A stretch of DNA of 64,000 bases from Verrucomicrobiaceae bacterium (GCA_027485995.1 JAIXPW010000139.1:1-64000); one strand, 5' to 3'. Numbered from the stretch's first letter, positions 35,499 through 45,516 are shown. Notes: generated from the letters alone by a model not told the origin. Translations and numbers: made by a program.

Positions 35499-37508
35499 AT
35501 GTCCTCGCCGTTTCATCGACTGCTTCAGTTCCAGGCGCGGAAATACCTTTCCCAGGAAGGAGCGAATCTATCTCCGGTCGAGCAGCTGCGGCATTCCACT
35601 CCGGAGCAGATCGAGGAGTTCATCGAGAACATCAGCCGGAGCTACGTCACGGCGGAGCAGCAGAATGAGCGGCAGGCCAGAGCCCTGCGGATCAGCACCG
35701 ATGAGGCCAATCTGCTCATGGCGCGCCTGCAGGAGATGAACCGGGACATGGAGCGGACCCTGGAGTTCATCCGCAGCCAGTTGGCGGAGCTGGCGAAGCA
35801 GTTTCCCCAGGCGCTTTCGATCGCGAATGAGGAGTCCTCCGAAGGCAATGCCCTGATCCGCCAGTTCCGCCAGCTGGTTGATGCCTGGCAGTCCCATGTC
35901 TTCGAGATCGGTAAGGCAAGGCAACTCGCGGAAGAACTCCGGGTCGAGGCGGACCGGGCCAATCAGGCGAAGTCCGATTTCCTCGCCGCGATGAGCCACG
36001 AGATCCGCACTCCGCTCAATGGCGTGATCGGCATGTCGGGCCTGCTCCTGGGAATGAACCTCAGTGCCGATCAACGCGAGCACGCCGAGACCATCCAGAC
36101 CTGCGGCGAGACCCTTCTTTCCCTGATCAACGACATCCTGGACTACTCGAAGATCGAGGCCGGCAGTCTTGAGCTTGAGGAGACTCCGTTCCCCCTGCGC
36201 GATGCGGTCGAGGACTCGCTTGACCTCTTCAAACACGAAGTCTCCAAGAAGGAACTGGAGCTTCTCTTCTATCTCGACCCGGGCGTTCCTCCGGCTTTCA
36301 CAGGCGATGTCACGCGGTTCCGCCAGGTGCTGGTCAACCTCGTTGCAAACGCGGTCAAGTTCACGTCTGCCGGGGAAATTGTGATCTCCATCACCCCAAA
36401 TCCGGATCCCGATCGCTTGGGCCGTTGGCTGGTTCAGGTCAGGGACACCGGCATCGGCATTCCGGCCGACCGCATCGAGCGACTCTTCCAGGTTTTCACC
36501 CAAGCGGACATCTCCACCTCCCGGCATTATGGCGGCACGGGGCTCGGCCTTGCCATCAGCCGCAAGCTGGTGACGGCGATGGGCGGAGAAATCTGGATCG
36601 AAAGCAAGGTCGGCGAGGGCTCCACCTTCCACTTCACCTTCGAGATGCCGCCGACCGATGCCCCAATTCCGCCGCGTCTCGTGAGTGGCGTTCCGGACAG
36701 GCTCCGTGGAGCCTCGGTTGTGGTGGTCGATGACAAGCAGATCAATCTCAAGATCCTTGAGAACAGCATGCTGCTCTGGAGTGCACAGCCGGTGCTGTTT
36801 TCCGAGCCGTTGAAAGCCGTCGAGTGGATGAAGGCAAATCCCGCGCCCGACCTCATCATCACCGATCAGGACATGCCGGACCTCAACGGCAGCCAATTGA
36901 TCAGCCAGGCGGAGCAGATCCACGGCAGGCGCATTCCCGCCCTGATCCTGACCTCCGTCTCATGGCCTGCCCGACCACCGGCGGGAACCCTCGTTGCGAC
37001 CAAGCCGATTCGCGAAAGGGAGCTTGCTCGCGCCATTTCCGGACTGCTGGACGGCCAGGTCACCACGTATCGCAACGCCCCGAGTCCCGATTCATCACCG
37101 CGATTCACCCATTTTCCGGCGAAGATCCTGGTGGTCGAGGACAACGCGGTGAACCAGCGGCTGGTCCGGCTGATGTTGGGCCAGTTCGGGCTGGAGGCCA
37201 TCTACTGCGCGAATGGTCTGGAGGCGGTCCAGGAATACCAGGCCTCGGCTCCGGACATCATTTTCATGGACGTCCGCATGCCGGTCATGGACGGCTACGA
37301 GGCCACCCGCAGGATCCGGGCGCTGTCCGGCACGATGAAGGTCCCGCAGATCATCGGTCTTTCCGCCAACGCCTTGTCCGATGAGAAGGCGACGGGGCTG
37401 GAATCCGGCATGAATGACTATCTGACCAAACCGATCCTGCGGCTGGACCTGTTTTCCGCCCTGTTGAAGGCCTGTCAGATCGCCTGCGGTGAGTCTGCGG
37501 TTGTTTGA
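35499..37508 (+). CDS. Soluble hybrid histidine kinase with two receiver domains
   Basis: A 669-residue protein without membrane helices. An N-terminal helical region (1-155) replaces a PAS or input domain, so the sensor is probably the adjacent FIST protein. The HisKA domain has SHEIRTPLNG with phospho-acceptor His167. The ATPase domain shows NLVANAVKFTS, DTGIGIP and GGTGLGLAISRKL (about 270-385). The first receiver (about 405-515) is divergent but keeps Asp456 in ITDQDMPDLNG. The second (about 541-660) is canonical, with Asp591 in FMDVRMPVMDGYEATR. No DNA-binding output is present, so phosphate must pass to another protein. Confidence 0.93.
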   Translation: MSSPFHRLLQFQARKYLSQEGANLSPVEQLRHSTPEQIEEFIENISRSYVTAEQQNERQARALRISTDEANLLMARLQEMNRDMERTLEFIRSQLAELAKQFPQALSIANEESSEGNALIRQFRQLVDAWQSHVFEIGKARQLAEELRVEADRANQAKSDFLAAMSHEIRTPLNGVIGMSGLLLGMNLSADQREHAETIQTCGETLLSLINDILDYSKIEAGSLELEETPFPLRDAVEDSLDLFKHEVSKKELELLFYLDPGVPPAFTGDVTRFRQVLVNLVANAVKFTSAGEIVISITPNPDPDRLGRWLVQVRDTGIGIPADRIERLFQVFTQADISTSRHYGGTGLGLAISRKLVTAMGGEIWIESKVGEGSTFHFTFEMPPTDAPIPPRLVSGVPDRLRGASVVVVDDKQINLKILENSMLLWSAQPVLFSEPLKAVEWMKANPAPDLIITDQDMPDLNGSQLISQAEQIHGRRIPALILTSVSWPARPPAGTLVATKPIRERELARAISGLLDGQVTTYRNAPSPDSSPRFTHFPAKILVVEDNAVNQRLVRLMLGQFGLEAIYCANGLEAVQEYQASAPDIIFMDVRMPVMDGYEATRRIRALSGTMKVPQIIGLSANALSDEKATGLESGMNDYLTKPILRLDLFSALLKACQIACGESAVV

Positions 37509-37511
37509 TCA

Positions 37512-38339
37512 TTATGGTTTTTCCGAAACCCGGACCCAGTCGATCTCCATCCGCTGAGGATAGACCTGTGGATCGGGGTCCTTTCCCCAACTGCCTCCGA
37601 CGGCCACATTCAGAAGCAGGTAAAACGGCTTCCGGAAGGGATTGTCCGCTCCGGTGCCGGCGTGGTCGATCGTGTAGGTGAAATAGGGCTTGGCATCGAA
37701 TGTCACGACGATGGTCTTTTCATCCCACTCGATGCCATAGGTATGGAAGTCGGAGTGGAGCGTATCGGAGAGCGTTTTTCCGCCCTCGGAGGCGTGATCC
37801 TTCGTGGTGGCCGGCTTGGCGAAGTGCAGGGTGCCGTGGACGACCTTTGGCTTGTGGGAAACGAATTCCATGATGTCGATCTCACCGCAGGCCGGCCACG
37901 GAGACTTGCCGCGCGAATCGCCCAGCATCCAGATCGCCGGCCAGATGCCCTTGCCTCCCGGGATCTTGGCGCGGACTTCGATCTTGCCGTAGCGGAAGGA
38001 TTTCAGGCCCTGCGTGATCAATGAAGTCGACGTGTATTCGGCCTCTTTGCGCGACTTCGCCCAGTCGGTCGCGCCTTCCTTGAAGGCCGGATTCGGAAAT
38101 GCCTCGTGGCGCGCTTCGATGACGAGGTGGCCGTTCTCCACGCGGGCATTCTCCCGTCGATCGGTGGTGTAGAATTGCAGCTCCTGGTTGCGGACGAAGC
38201 CTTTCTCATAGGTCCACTTCGTCGGGTCGGGAGCGCCCGGGCGATCAAACTCGTCCGACCAGACCAACTTCCAATCGGCGGCTTGAGAGGATGAGAGGAC
38301 GACGGTGAGCAACACGAGGGGTTTCAGGATTCGAAGCAT
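37512..38339 (-). CDS. Glycoside hydrolase family 16 (laminarinase/beta-glucanase type)
   Basis: A 275-residue secreted enzyme: signal peptide (about 1-20, ending SSQAA), then the GH16 jelly roll. The catalytic motif is GEIDIMEF (ExDxxE), preceded by GIWPAIWMLG and followed by FHTYGIEWDEKTI and PFYLLLNVAVGG. Enzymes of this type cleave beta-1,3 or mixed-linked glucans such as laminarin; exact specificity is not readable here. It is convergent with the kinase, with only 3 bp between the two stop codons. Confidence 0.93.
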   Translation of the reverse strand: MLRILKPLVLLTVVLSSSQAADWKLVWSDEFDRPGAPDPTKWTYEKGFVRNQELQFYTTDRRENARVENGHLVIEARHEAFPNPAFKEGATDWAKSRKEAEYTSTSLITQGLKSFRYGKIEVRAKIPGGKGIWPAIWMLGDSRGKSPWPACGEIDIMEFVSHKPKVVHGTLHFAKPATTKDHASEGGKTLSDTLHSDFHTYGIEWDEKTIVVTFDAKPYFTYTIDHAGTGADNPFRKPFYLLLNVAVGGSWGKDPDPQVYPQRMEIDWVRVSEKP

Positions 38340-38391
38340 GGCCCGGTTTCTACCGATCCAGGCCGCGATTCCTTCCAGTCGTGGTGGCCAT

Positions 38392-39585
38392 TCACACGCC
38401 CGTGACCGAGGCCTTGCCCCGGCGCATCATCTCGCCGAGCCACTCGCGTGCGGCCTTGAAGCCACGGCTCAGGGCGTGGTCGCGGACGCCGTTCAGTTCC
38501 AGGGCTTCGACGATGTGGTCCTCACAGCCCCGGTAGCGGGGCAGGAACAGCAGGACTTTTTTTGAGTCGCTCTGGCCCTCCTCCCGAAGCAGCAGCGAGG
38601 GGGAAAGCAGGCCCTTCTCGACATGGCGTGCACCGTCGGGAATCGGAACCGAGCGCTCATCGAGCACCAGACCGCGGCGATAGCGGAAGACCGTGCTGCC
38701 ATCCGCCAGTTTCACCAATCGACCACCGGTCCGCGAGGGAATGCCGGACAATTTTCCGAAGGTGAAGACATGCGGGCTCTCGGGAGTGGCATGTTTCCGA
38801 CCGCGCCAGGGCAACAGCACATCGAAGGCGTAGCGCGAGCCGAAGATCATCAGTCTCATCGCGGCAGGGGCCAGCCACAGTGCGGCAAGGATGATCAATC
38901 CACAGAGCGCGGCGGCCAGCCATGGGGCGACCAGATAGATCAGGCCGAGCCCGATCAAAGTGCCCGTGCGCATCAGTTTCAACAACGCGTCCACGCTTGA
39001 GAATGGGGAGAGAATGATCAGGACATTGATCGCATGGCTACACAGCCAGACCGCGAGGAAGGCCACGATCCCGACCGGGACCAGCAGCCACCAGGCGCTG
39101 ACGTCAATGGACCCGAGGCCGTTCAGCATGGCGGTTGGGACCTGCACTTTTTCGTGAGGAGCCATTTCCCGGATCACGAGTGGAACGAAGGCCGCGCTGG
39201 CCACGAGGGCGCTGGCCTTGCTTTCGAGCAGCTCCACCATGTCGAAGGGCTTCTTCAGGATTCCCGGCAGGGTCACGCCGAGTGAGTCCTTCAGGAAGCA
39301 TAGAGACAGCAGGACGGCACCCGTGCCCCAGGCCCATGGCTGGCAGTACCAGGGCAGCAGTGGCCTGTGGTCCGTGGGGGCTTTCCAATACTTGTAGGCA
39401 CCAACGGCGGAAACCCCGAGCAGAGGAGAAATGGCGACCCCGGTGATCTCCGTGATGCCCTGGCTCAAGGCGACGCCTGGGACCAGCTCGGGCTTCTCCG
39501 ACGGCTCGCCGACGGCGCGTGCAGTCAGGGTCAGCATGAACGCGCAGAGCAGCGTCATGATCGCAGCAAGTCGGAATCTCCACAT
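38392..39585 (-). CDS. Integral membrane protein, DUF4126-like N-terminus
   Basis: A 397-residue protein with a signal-like N-terminus and about six further hydrophobic helices up to residue 265. A soluble C-terminal domain (about 270-397) includes DGSTVFRYRRGLVLDE and FLPRYRGCEDHIVEALEL. The first half, with GITEITGVAISPLLGVSAVG, resembles the DUF4126 membrane family; the C-terminal part I do not recognise. It sits between GH16 and the GH53-PHP gene on the same strand, but the gaps (52 and 73 bp) do not prove an operon. Role unknown. Confidence 0.7.
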   Translation of the reverse strand: MWRFRLAAIMTLLCAFMLTLTARAVGEPSEKPELVPGVALSQGITEITGVAISPLLGVSAVGAYKYWKAPTDHRPLLPWYCQPWAWGTGAVLLSLCFLKDSLGVTLPGILKKPFDMVELLESKASALVASAAFVPLVIREMAPHEKVQVPTAMLNGLGSIDVSAWWLLVPVGIVAFLAVWLCSHAINVLIILSPFSSVDALLKLMRTGTLIGLGLIYLVAPWLAAALCGLIILAALWLAPAAMRLMIFGSRYAFDVLLPWRGRKHATPESPHVFTFGKLSGIPSRTGGRLVKLADGSTVFRYRRGLVLDERSVPIPDGARHVEKGLLSPSLLLREEGQSDSKKVLLFLPRYRGCEDHIVEALELNGVRDHALSRGFKAAREWLGEMMRRGKASVTGV

Positions 39586-39658
39586 GTCTCTTTGCTAACA
39601 TCGTCGGGGCGCTCTCGCAAGCGACTGTGGTCGGCGGAGCCTTTCCCTCGATCCGGCT

Positions 39659-41935
39659 CTACTCATTTCCCGCTTCCCACCAAACCGGAGCCGTCCAGAC
39701 CCGATCGTCGCCCGACTTGGAAGACTGGGTGATGCGCAGGAAGAGGAAGGTTCCGGTCAGGGAAAAATCCACCATCCCGAGCGACACCGAGGCACCCGTT
39801 GGAGTGTTGCCCTTGAAGCGATGACTCGCTGCCACGCCTGCCAGAGGGCCGCCGATCCTGCCACGGATCACCTCGACCGTGTAGTCGGCATCCGGTTCAT
39901 CCTCATCGTGGATGCGGAGCTCCAGGGCCTGCGGTCCGGGAGATTGCTGCGAGCGGATCACCTCTCCCATCAGCCGACCTCCGATGCGGGCGATGACCTT
40001 CAGGTTCCGATCCTCGGTCGCATAGGTGTGTCGTGCGCGCAGCGCGGCCAGCAGGGCTGGCTTGGTCAGTTGCTCGGACAGGATCGCGGCGCGGACCTCG
40101 GTGGCAGTGCCCCAGTTTTCCTGGTGGTTGTCCTGATTTCCGGTCGGCGCGAGATGAAAGCCGAGTTGAAGAAAACGCACGTAGTAGTTCTCCATCACCT
40201 GCGGGGCACGGCGATCGGTGGAGCCTGCGGGAGGCTCGCCATTGAGCACCTCGATGAGGCTGCTGGCAGCGCCCATGCGCTTGACCCACTCGCCTTCACT
40301 GCCGAAGTCATCGCGACCAAAGTCCCGCCACCGCAGGGCTGGAAATGGCGGGAACGGTGAACCGAGCGCCGGATGATTGAGCTGCATGATTGGCGGATTT
40401 CCGGAGGAATCGCGGTTCGCATCCAGCCATGGCAGCAGCTCATCGAACTCCCCATTCTTCAAAGTGATCACCTCCGGCAAATCGAGCAGGTTGACATGAT
40501 TGCCCTTCGACATGGAGGAATACTCCTGGCCCGCGATGGCGATGAATTTTCCCGGCACCGTGAACCTGTCGGCGGTCGGTCGCATGGCGGAGGCAGGCGG
40601 TCCCTTGTAGAGGGCGGTCTTTGTTTCGGAAGATGAGACATTTCCTCCGAGCAGATGATTGTGCTCGGTCACGGCGAGGAAATCGAGTTTCGCCACATCC
40701 CGGGCGTGTGAAAAGGCCTGCTCGGGGGTTCCTTTTCCGTCGCTGTAGGAGGTGTGGCTGTGGAGGTTTCCGAAGAAGACCTGCATCGACTCCACGGAAG
40801 GGGGATTCACCACCACCGTGGCGGGCTGCACGGGACTGACATCAGAGCCATTTCCAGAAAGCGAAGCCAACGCGGGGCGTGCCTTTCCCTGCGGATCAAA
40901 CAAGGCAAAGGCCGACCAGATCTCCGAGCCCGCCCATTCCGGACTCCAGTAATAGATCGCCGCGAGGTGGTCGGAGTCGCGTGTCAGCTTCACAAGATCC
41001 GCCAGCCAGCGCTGCTGACCGGACTCGTCCTGCGGGTAACCGGGAACCGACTTGTTCCAGTCCGCAAACTGTCCGCCGAACCAGGCCTCGACCGGGTAGC
41101 CGGTCTCACAGATCACCACCGGCCGCTTCAATGCCTCGTGAATCGCTCCGACCTGCCCCCGCAGATAGGCCAGCGAGCGATGACCGATGGCCGTCGCTGC
41201 CGTGGGAAAATAGCTGAGCCCGGCGAAGTCCACCGCCACGCCCTGCGCGATCATCAACTTCCAGAACTCGACGCAAAACTCCGCGTTCTCCCACTGCGTC
41301 AGGTGCAGCACGAATCGCGCCTCCGGAGCCACCTTCCGGACCCCGCGCTGGGCCGCCGAGAGAATGCCTGCCATCTTCGGCCAGATCGCCGTGCGCATGT
41401 AGTCGAGGCTCACCCGCTTCGGCCATTCCTCTTCAAAGACCCCGCAAATTCCGAAGTCGATCTCATTGCCGATCTCGTAGGCATCGACCATGATTCCTGC
41501 GTCCGCAAACCGCCGGGCGACCCTTTCCGTGTAGGCCTCGACCTCCCTCAACAAGGCCTCCGTCTCCAGGTCCTTCCAGACCGCCGGACGTGGCTGTTTC
41601 ACAAAGTCCGCCCATTGGTCACTCAGGAAAATCGTCAGCAGCGGCTTCATGCCCGCCGCCTGGGCTCGTCTCGCTGTTTCGAGCGCCTCGTTCAATCCAT
41701 TGACTCCCTCATCTCCCACCCACAGCCGCACCCTGAAGCGATCGCACCCGGCCTTGGCCATCGTTTCAAAAACGTCCGCCTTCTTTCCCTCCACGTTCCA
41801 GGTCCTGCCGGCCCGCTCCATTTCGAGGGCATAGTTCATGTCCACTCCGACCCCGGTATTCCTGCCTGCCTCTTCTCCTGACAGGGACATCATGGCTGAA
41901 AGCGCGAGCCCGGCCGCGAGCAACGATTGTTTCAT
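39659..41935 (-). CDS. Secreted fusion of a GH53-like galactanase and a PHP/CehA-type metallohydrolase
   Basis: A 758-residue protein with a signal peptide (about 1-20). Residues 25-355 resemble GH53 endo-beta-1,4-galactanases: FRVRLWVGDEG, the acid/base Glu158 in YEIGNEID, and the nucleophile Glu277 in VVICETGYPVEAWF. Residues 385-640 form a PHP domain (NLHSHTSYSDGKGTPEQA, DFLAVTEHNH, MQLNHPALGSP, HLAPTGNQDNHQENWG) with metal-binding His/Asp sets like CehA/McbA enzymes. A C-terminal beta domain ends the protein. The two catalytic parts share one uninterrupted frame, and both active sites look intact. Confidence 0.85.
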   Translation of the reverse strand: MKQSLLAAGLALSAMMSLSGEEAGRNTGVGVDMNYALEMERAGRTWNVEGKKADVFETMAKAGCDRFRVRLWVGDEGVNGLNEALETARRAQAAGMKPLLTIFLSDQWADFVKQPRPAVWKDLETEALLREVEAYTERVARRFADAGIMVDAYEIGNEIDFGICGVFEEEWPKRVSLDYMRTAIWPKMAGILSAAQRGVRKVAPEARFVLHLTQWENAEFCVEFWKLMIAQGVAVDFAGLSYFPTAATAIGHRSLAYLRGQVGAIHEALKRPVVICETGYPVEAWFGGQFADWNKSVPGYPQDESGQQRWLADLVKLTRDSDHLAAIYYWSPEWAGSEIWSAFALFDPQGKARPALASLSGNGSDVSPVQPATVVVNPPSVESMQVFFGNLHSHTSYSDGKGTPEQAFSHARDVAKLDFLAVTEHNHLLGGNVSSSETKTALYKGPPASAMRPTADRFTVPGKFIAIAGQEYSSMSKGNHVNLLDLPEVITLKNGEFDELLPWLDANRDSSGNPPIMQLNHPALGSPFPPFPALRWRDFGRDDFGSEGEWVKRMGAASSLIEVLNGEPPAGSTDRRAPQVMENYYVRFLQLGFHLAPTGNQDNHQENWGTATEVRAAILSEQLTKPALLAALRARHTYATEDRNLKVIARIGGRLMGEVIRSQQSPGPQALELRIHDEDEPDADYTVEVIRGRIGGPLAGVAASHRFKGNTPTGASVSLGMVDFSLTGTFLFLRITQSSKSGDDRVWTAPVWWEAGNE

Positions 41936-42017
41936 GAGCCTCGTGGGGTTGATGTCATGGCTTCATCGGCAAGCAAGCCGCATTCCATCTCCCGCGCCTT
42001 TGCCCGGCCAATGGGTC

Positions 42018-43904
42018 TCACTCCTTCTCGAACAACTCGATCTTCAGCTTGTCAAGCGTTTCCTGATCGAGGACAAAGGGATTCTCGTCGGAAGTAAGGC
42101 GACCATAGTAGAAACGGTTGTTCGCTCCCTCGGCGGCAGGCGCGATGACCAGCTCCTTGCTGCCGATGCCGAGTTCATTTCCTTCGTCGTCGGTCAGCAG
42201 GGATCGGACGATGAAGCTGATCGTCGGGTCCAGCAGGGCCTGGTCGGCCGCGGCGTAATCGGCAGGCAGCCAGCGGTTCACGGATAGGTTGGAAAGCACC
42301 TCCAGCAGGTAGTTGGCGTGGGTCTCATCGAGATCGGAGCTGACATCCTTGCCTTCGCGGGTGGCCTTCCACTTCAAATCAAAGGCGTCGAACTCCAGCG
42401 TCACGGGCGGACTCAGATCGCGGCGCACGACAATCGACCTCAGGTCGGTGCTGTTGAGCGACCAGAGCCTGGAGTCCTTCCACTGATAGGGCTGGGTGGC
42501 GATGCGGGTGATGATTTCAGAATCGACCTTCATCACGCTGGTGGTGCCGCGACGGTTGACATAGACCGCGCCCTGTTTGTCGGTGCCAAAGGCGAGTTCG
42601 ATGGCCTGGTTGTCGATCGCGAGGAAGCGGAGTGACAGGAAGGGCTTGTCGAGGCCCCACGGCGTGAAGTCGGTGGCGGCATCGGTGACGAAGGCCTTGA
42701 TTTTCGCATCAGTGACGGCCTTGAGGAGTTCGAAGAGCCGCCGTTCGTTCGCGGCTGGCGGGTTCTCGCCTTCGCCGATGGCCCATTTTCCGGGAAGCTT
42801 GGTGATGAGCAGCGGTGCCTTTCCAGCGGGCTGGATGAGGATGCCTTTCAGCGAGGCAACATTGAGGTTGGTGAGGGAGGAGTCGCGGAGATCGTTGACC
42901 GTGAGGGGAAGTGACGAGAGCGAGACAAGGTCGGCATTGGCCTTCGAGGGCAGCTCGAAGACTGCGTTGGGTCGATCACTCACGGTGGCCAGGCGCGAGT
43001 TGGCGTCGGCGGATTGGGCCGGGTGAATGTCGAGGACCGTTTCCGTCGAGGAGCCGAAGAGGCGGATGGCGATCTGTTCGGAGCCTGCGGTGTTGGCGGT
43101 GGTGGGCAGGGTGACGTCGGCGCGGTCGCTGACCTTGAGGGCGCGCAGGGTGAGGAGGCCTTCGAGCAGGCGCTTCATCGCGATGGTGTCGGTGGGCAGG
43201 TCGAGGGGCTTGACGATGCGCCAGGGGCGGTCGGGCAACTCCCTGCCCAGGGTCAGTTCGCCGCTGGCGTTCTTGATCCGGATCTGCTGGAGGAAAGTCG
43301 GTCTGAACAGGAATGGCTGGTGATCGCGAAGGTAGCGGAATCCATCCTTGAACAGTGCATGGATGTCGCCATTGCAGGCATAGACGTAGTTCTTCCGGCT
43401 CTTGTCCAAGGGGCGGATGAAAACGGTGTCCACTTCCTCACCGGTGATCGGATCGGTGTTTTTCCAGGCGGTCTTGCGACCGAGGACATACTTGCACAGC
43501 GTGCGGCTTTCCTGATTTTCGAAAAGCACACCGACCAGGCCGTCGCGGAAGTCCGCCTGTTTGCTGTCGATCTTGTCCTTTGGGATGACTTCAGCCACCC
43601 GTGTGCCCAGGGTGAAGTCGACGATGGCCTCCGCGAATCGCGGATCCATCCGGTCCTTCCAAGGGTATTCCGCCTGCCAGACCCCTTTCTCATCACGCAC
43701 GAATGCCCCACGGGCACCGTTGGCCGCCAGGGAGATCCGGTGCACATCGCGACCCTGGAAATTTGGGTAAAGCAATTCGCCCTGCACGGTGGGTGGTGCT
43801 CCGAACAAAACGTCCAGACTCCCCTGGGTCAGCCTCCAGCCGACCAGCCCGCAAAGGATGAAGGCGATCAGCGCGAGAAGGAAGGTGAAGGCGGGTGAAC
43901 GCAT
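42018..43904 (-). CDS. DUF4340 domain protein
   Basis: A 628-residue protein with one N-terminal transmembrane helix (about 5-25) and a long extracytoplasmic part made of repeated DUF4340 units, with KDRMDPRFAEAIVDFTLGTR and later FLSLRFLAIDNQAIELAFGT. DUF4340 proteins travel with GldG/GldF-type ABC systems. I prefer ATG 43904, 4 bp after the stop of the GldG-like gene, over an upstream TTG that overlaps it. It is the last gene of a three-gene operon. No catalytic motif is apparent. Confidence 0.85.
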   Translation of the reverse strand: MRSPAFTFLLALIAFILCGLVGWRLTQGSLDVLFGAPPTVQGELLYPNFQGRDVHRISLAANGARGAFVRDEKGVWQAEYPWKDRMDPRFAEAIVDFTLGTRVAEVIPKDKIDSKQADFRDGLVGVLFENQESRTLCKYVLGRKTAWKNTDPITGEEVDTVFIRPLDKSRKNYVYACNGDIHALFKDGFRYLRDHQPFLFRPTFLQQIRIKNASGELTLGRELPDRPWRIVKPLDLPTDTIAMKRLLEGLLTLRALKVSDRADVTLPTTANTAGSEQIAIRLFGSSTETVLDIHPAQSADANSRLATVSDRPNAVFELPSKANADLVSLSSLPLTVNDLRDSSLTNLNVASLKGILIQPAGKAPLLITKLPGKWAIGEGENPPAANERRLFELLKAVTDAKIKAFVTDAATDFTPWGLDKPFLSLRFLAIDNQAIELAFGTDKQGAVYVNRRGTTSVMKVDSEIITRIATQPYQWKDSRLWSLNSTDLRSIVVRRDLSPPVTLEFDAFDLKWKATREGKDVSSDLDETHANYLLEVLSNLSVNRWLPADYAAADQALLDPTISFIVRSLLTDDEGNELGIGSKELVIAPAAEGANNRFYYGRLTSDENPFVLDQETLDKLKIELFEKE

Positions 43905-43908
43905 CGGA

Positions 43909-45516
43909 TCAGGCGCGGCGCGAGGACCAGACGAAGCCGGCAATCAGCAGGATGAAGGCTGGCAGGAAGAACAGGTTGACTCGATTGATGAAGGAGACCT
44001 GTGAATTCAGCAGCGGGAGCTTGAAGGTCCTGAGCGAGCGGGAGCCGATCCCGGCCAGCGATTCACGCCCGACCATCCAGTTCATCGAGGAGGCAAGGAA
44101 GTCGATCTGCTCCTCGTGCAAGCGATCCGGATCAAGGAAATCCGTGTTGGCCATGATCATCATCCGCGAGCTGTCGGCAGCGAAGCGGTCATCGTTTTCC
44201 GTGCCCCGCGTCACCCCGGCCGCGAGGATTAGAGGTCCGGATTTGTCCTCCCTTTCGTCGAAGCTGTTCCTGCCGAGTGCATACTTGGTCTCACCCCAGA
44301 ATTCGGGATCCGCCTGGAGCAGAGGCAGCGGCAGGATGGCCTTCGAACCGAGGTCGTCACGCGTGTCGATTTCCAACGAGGAACTCTGGCCTTCGAGGGT
44401 GGTCGATTGCCCGGCGAGGTCGCGCGTGAAGTCGATCCCCAGGGCGAAGGTGGCCTGGACCGAGGAAACCGTCTGACCGCCTTTCATCGTGATGACGTGA
44501 TCGCGACGTGGGGTGACTCCGTTGGCCCGCAGGAAACCGCGGATTCTTGGTGGCGTGTCGCCAGGAGAAAGCAGGAACAGGAAGGCAGAGCGCGGCCGCT
44601 GCCAGTAGCGCTCCATCACCGCCATCTCCTCGGCGGAAAAGTCATACTTCGGAGCCACCACCGCCACCGCCGCTGCATCGGCAGGGATCTCGTCCTTGCC
44701 GGAAAGGGTGATCGGTTCCAGCAGGATGTTCTGGAGCGCCAGCGTGCCGACGAGCGTTTTCCAGGGCGAGCGCTCCTGCTGGGCGTCGATGCGGCTCTTG
44801 TCGGCCAGGAAATAGACCTTTCTCGGCACTCCCTCGATGGCGGCCACGGTTCCCGCCGTCAGCACATCCTCCCCCTGGAAACCACTGGGGCGGCGCTGGC
44901 CACGACCGGTGTCCGTCGGCTTGTCACCTGCCTGCTTGTCCTGGCGTGGCTTCGTCTGGTCCACGGTGTAGGTGATCATCGCCTCGGAGGTGACGATCCG
45001 GACGTGGTTGGCCGTGGCGTTGGCATCCGTTGCGGCGGCGGCGATCTCCTCCTTCGTCCGTGCATCGATGACGATGAGGTCCTTTCTGGAAAGCTGACGG
45101 TTGCCGGGATCGAAGATCTTGTAGGTGGTCGCGAGTTCTTCGGCGTCGTCGGGATTGCGCACCGGATCGATGACCCGGAGCTGGATCTTGCCTCCCGAAA
45201 CGCGTGCGTATTCGTCCGCCAGCACGCGGATTCTCTCGTAGAAATCGGCGCTCTTTCGATACGCGATGATCCAGCGGATCGGGTCCTTGCGGTTCTTGAC
45301 GGCATCGCCCTGGAGATAGCGCATCGTGGCCGGGGAAAGGGTGTAGTCCTCCGTGCCGGTCAGATCCCTCCGCGTGTAGTACTGCGAGGACAGGTAGTTC
45401 GCGGCAAGAACGATCAGGATGAAGAGAACGATCTGGATGACCGAAAGCGAACCGACCCGCCAGCGGTTGAGGGCGCGCGCGGGTTTTCTCGGCGGGTCTG
45501 GAAGAGGCTCGGACAT
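43909..45516 (-). CDS. GldG-like ABC transport auxiliary protein
   Basis: A 535-residue protein with an N-terminal transmembrane helix (about 22-45) and a large periplasmic region containing the GldG/ABC_transp_aux pattern: RRDLTGTEDYTLSPATMRYL, FLADKSRIDAQ and AVVAPKYDFSAEEMAVMERY. A final helix (about 505-527) follows. In gliding Bacteroidota GldF and GldG form the membrane part of an ABC complex; in non-gliding Verrucomicrobiota the role is open. Fifteen bases separate it from the permease gene upstream. Confidence 0.85.
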   Translation of the reverse strand: MSEPLPDPPRKPARALNRWRVGSLSVIQIVLFILIVLAANYLSSQYYTRRDLTGTEDYTLSPATMRYLQGDAVKNRKDPIRWIIAYRKSADFYERIRVLADEYARVSGGKIQLRVIDPVRNPDDAEELATTYKIFDPGNRQLSRKDLIVIDARTKEEIAAAATDANATANHVRIVTSEAMITYTVDQTKPRQDKQAGDKPTDTGRGQRRPSGFQGEDVLTAGTVAAIEGVPRKVYFLADKSRIDAQQERSPWKTLVGTLALQNILLEPITLSGKDEIPADAAAVAVVAPKYDFSAEEMAVMERYWQRPRSAFLFLLSPGDTPPRIRGFLRANGVTPRRDHVITMKGGQTVSSVQATFALGIDFTRDLAGQSTTLEGQSSSLEIDTRDDLGSKAILPLPLLQADPEFWGETKYALGRNSFDEREDKSGPLILAAGVTRGTENDDRFAADSSRMMIMANTDFLDPDRLHEEQIDFLASSMNWMVGRESLAGIGSRSLRTFKLPLLNSQVSFINRVNLFFLPAFILLIAGFVWSSRRA

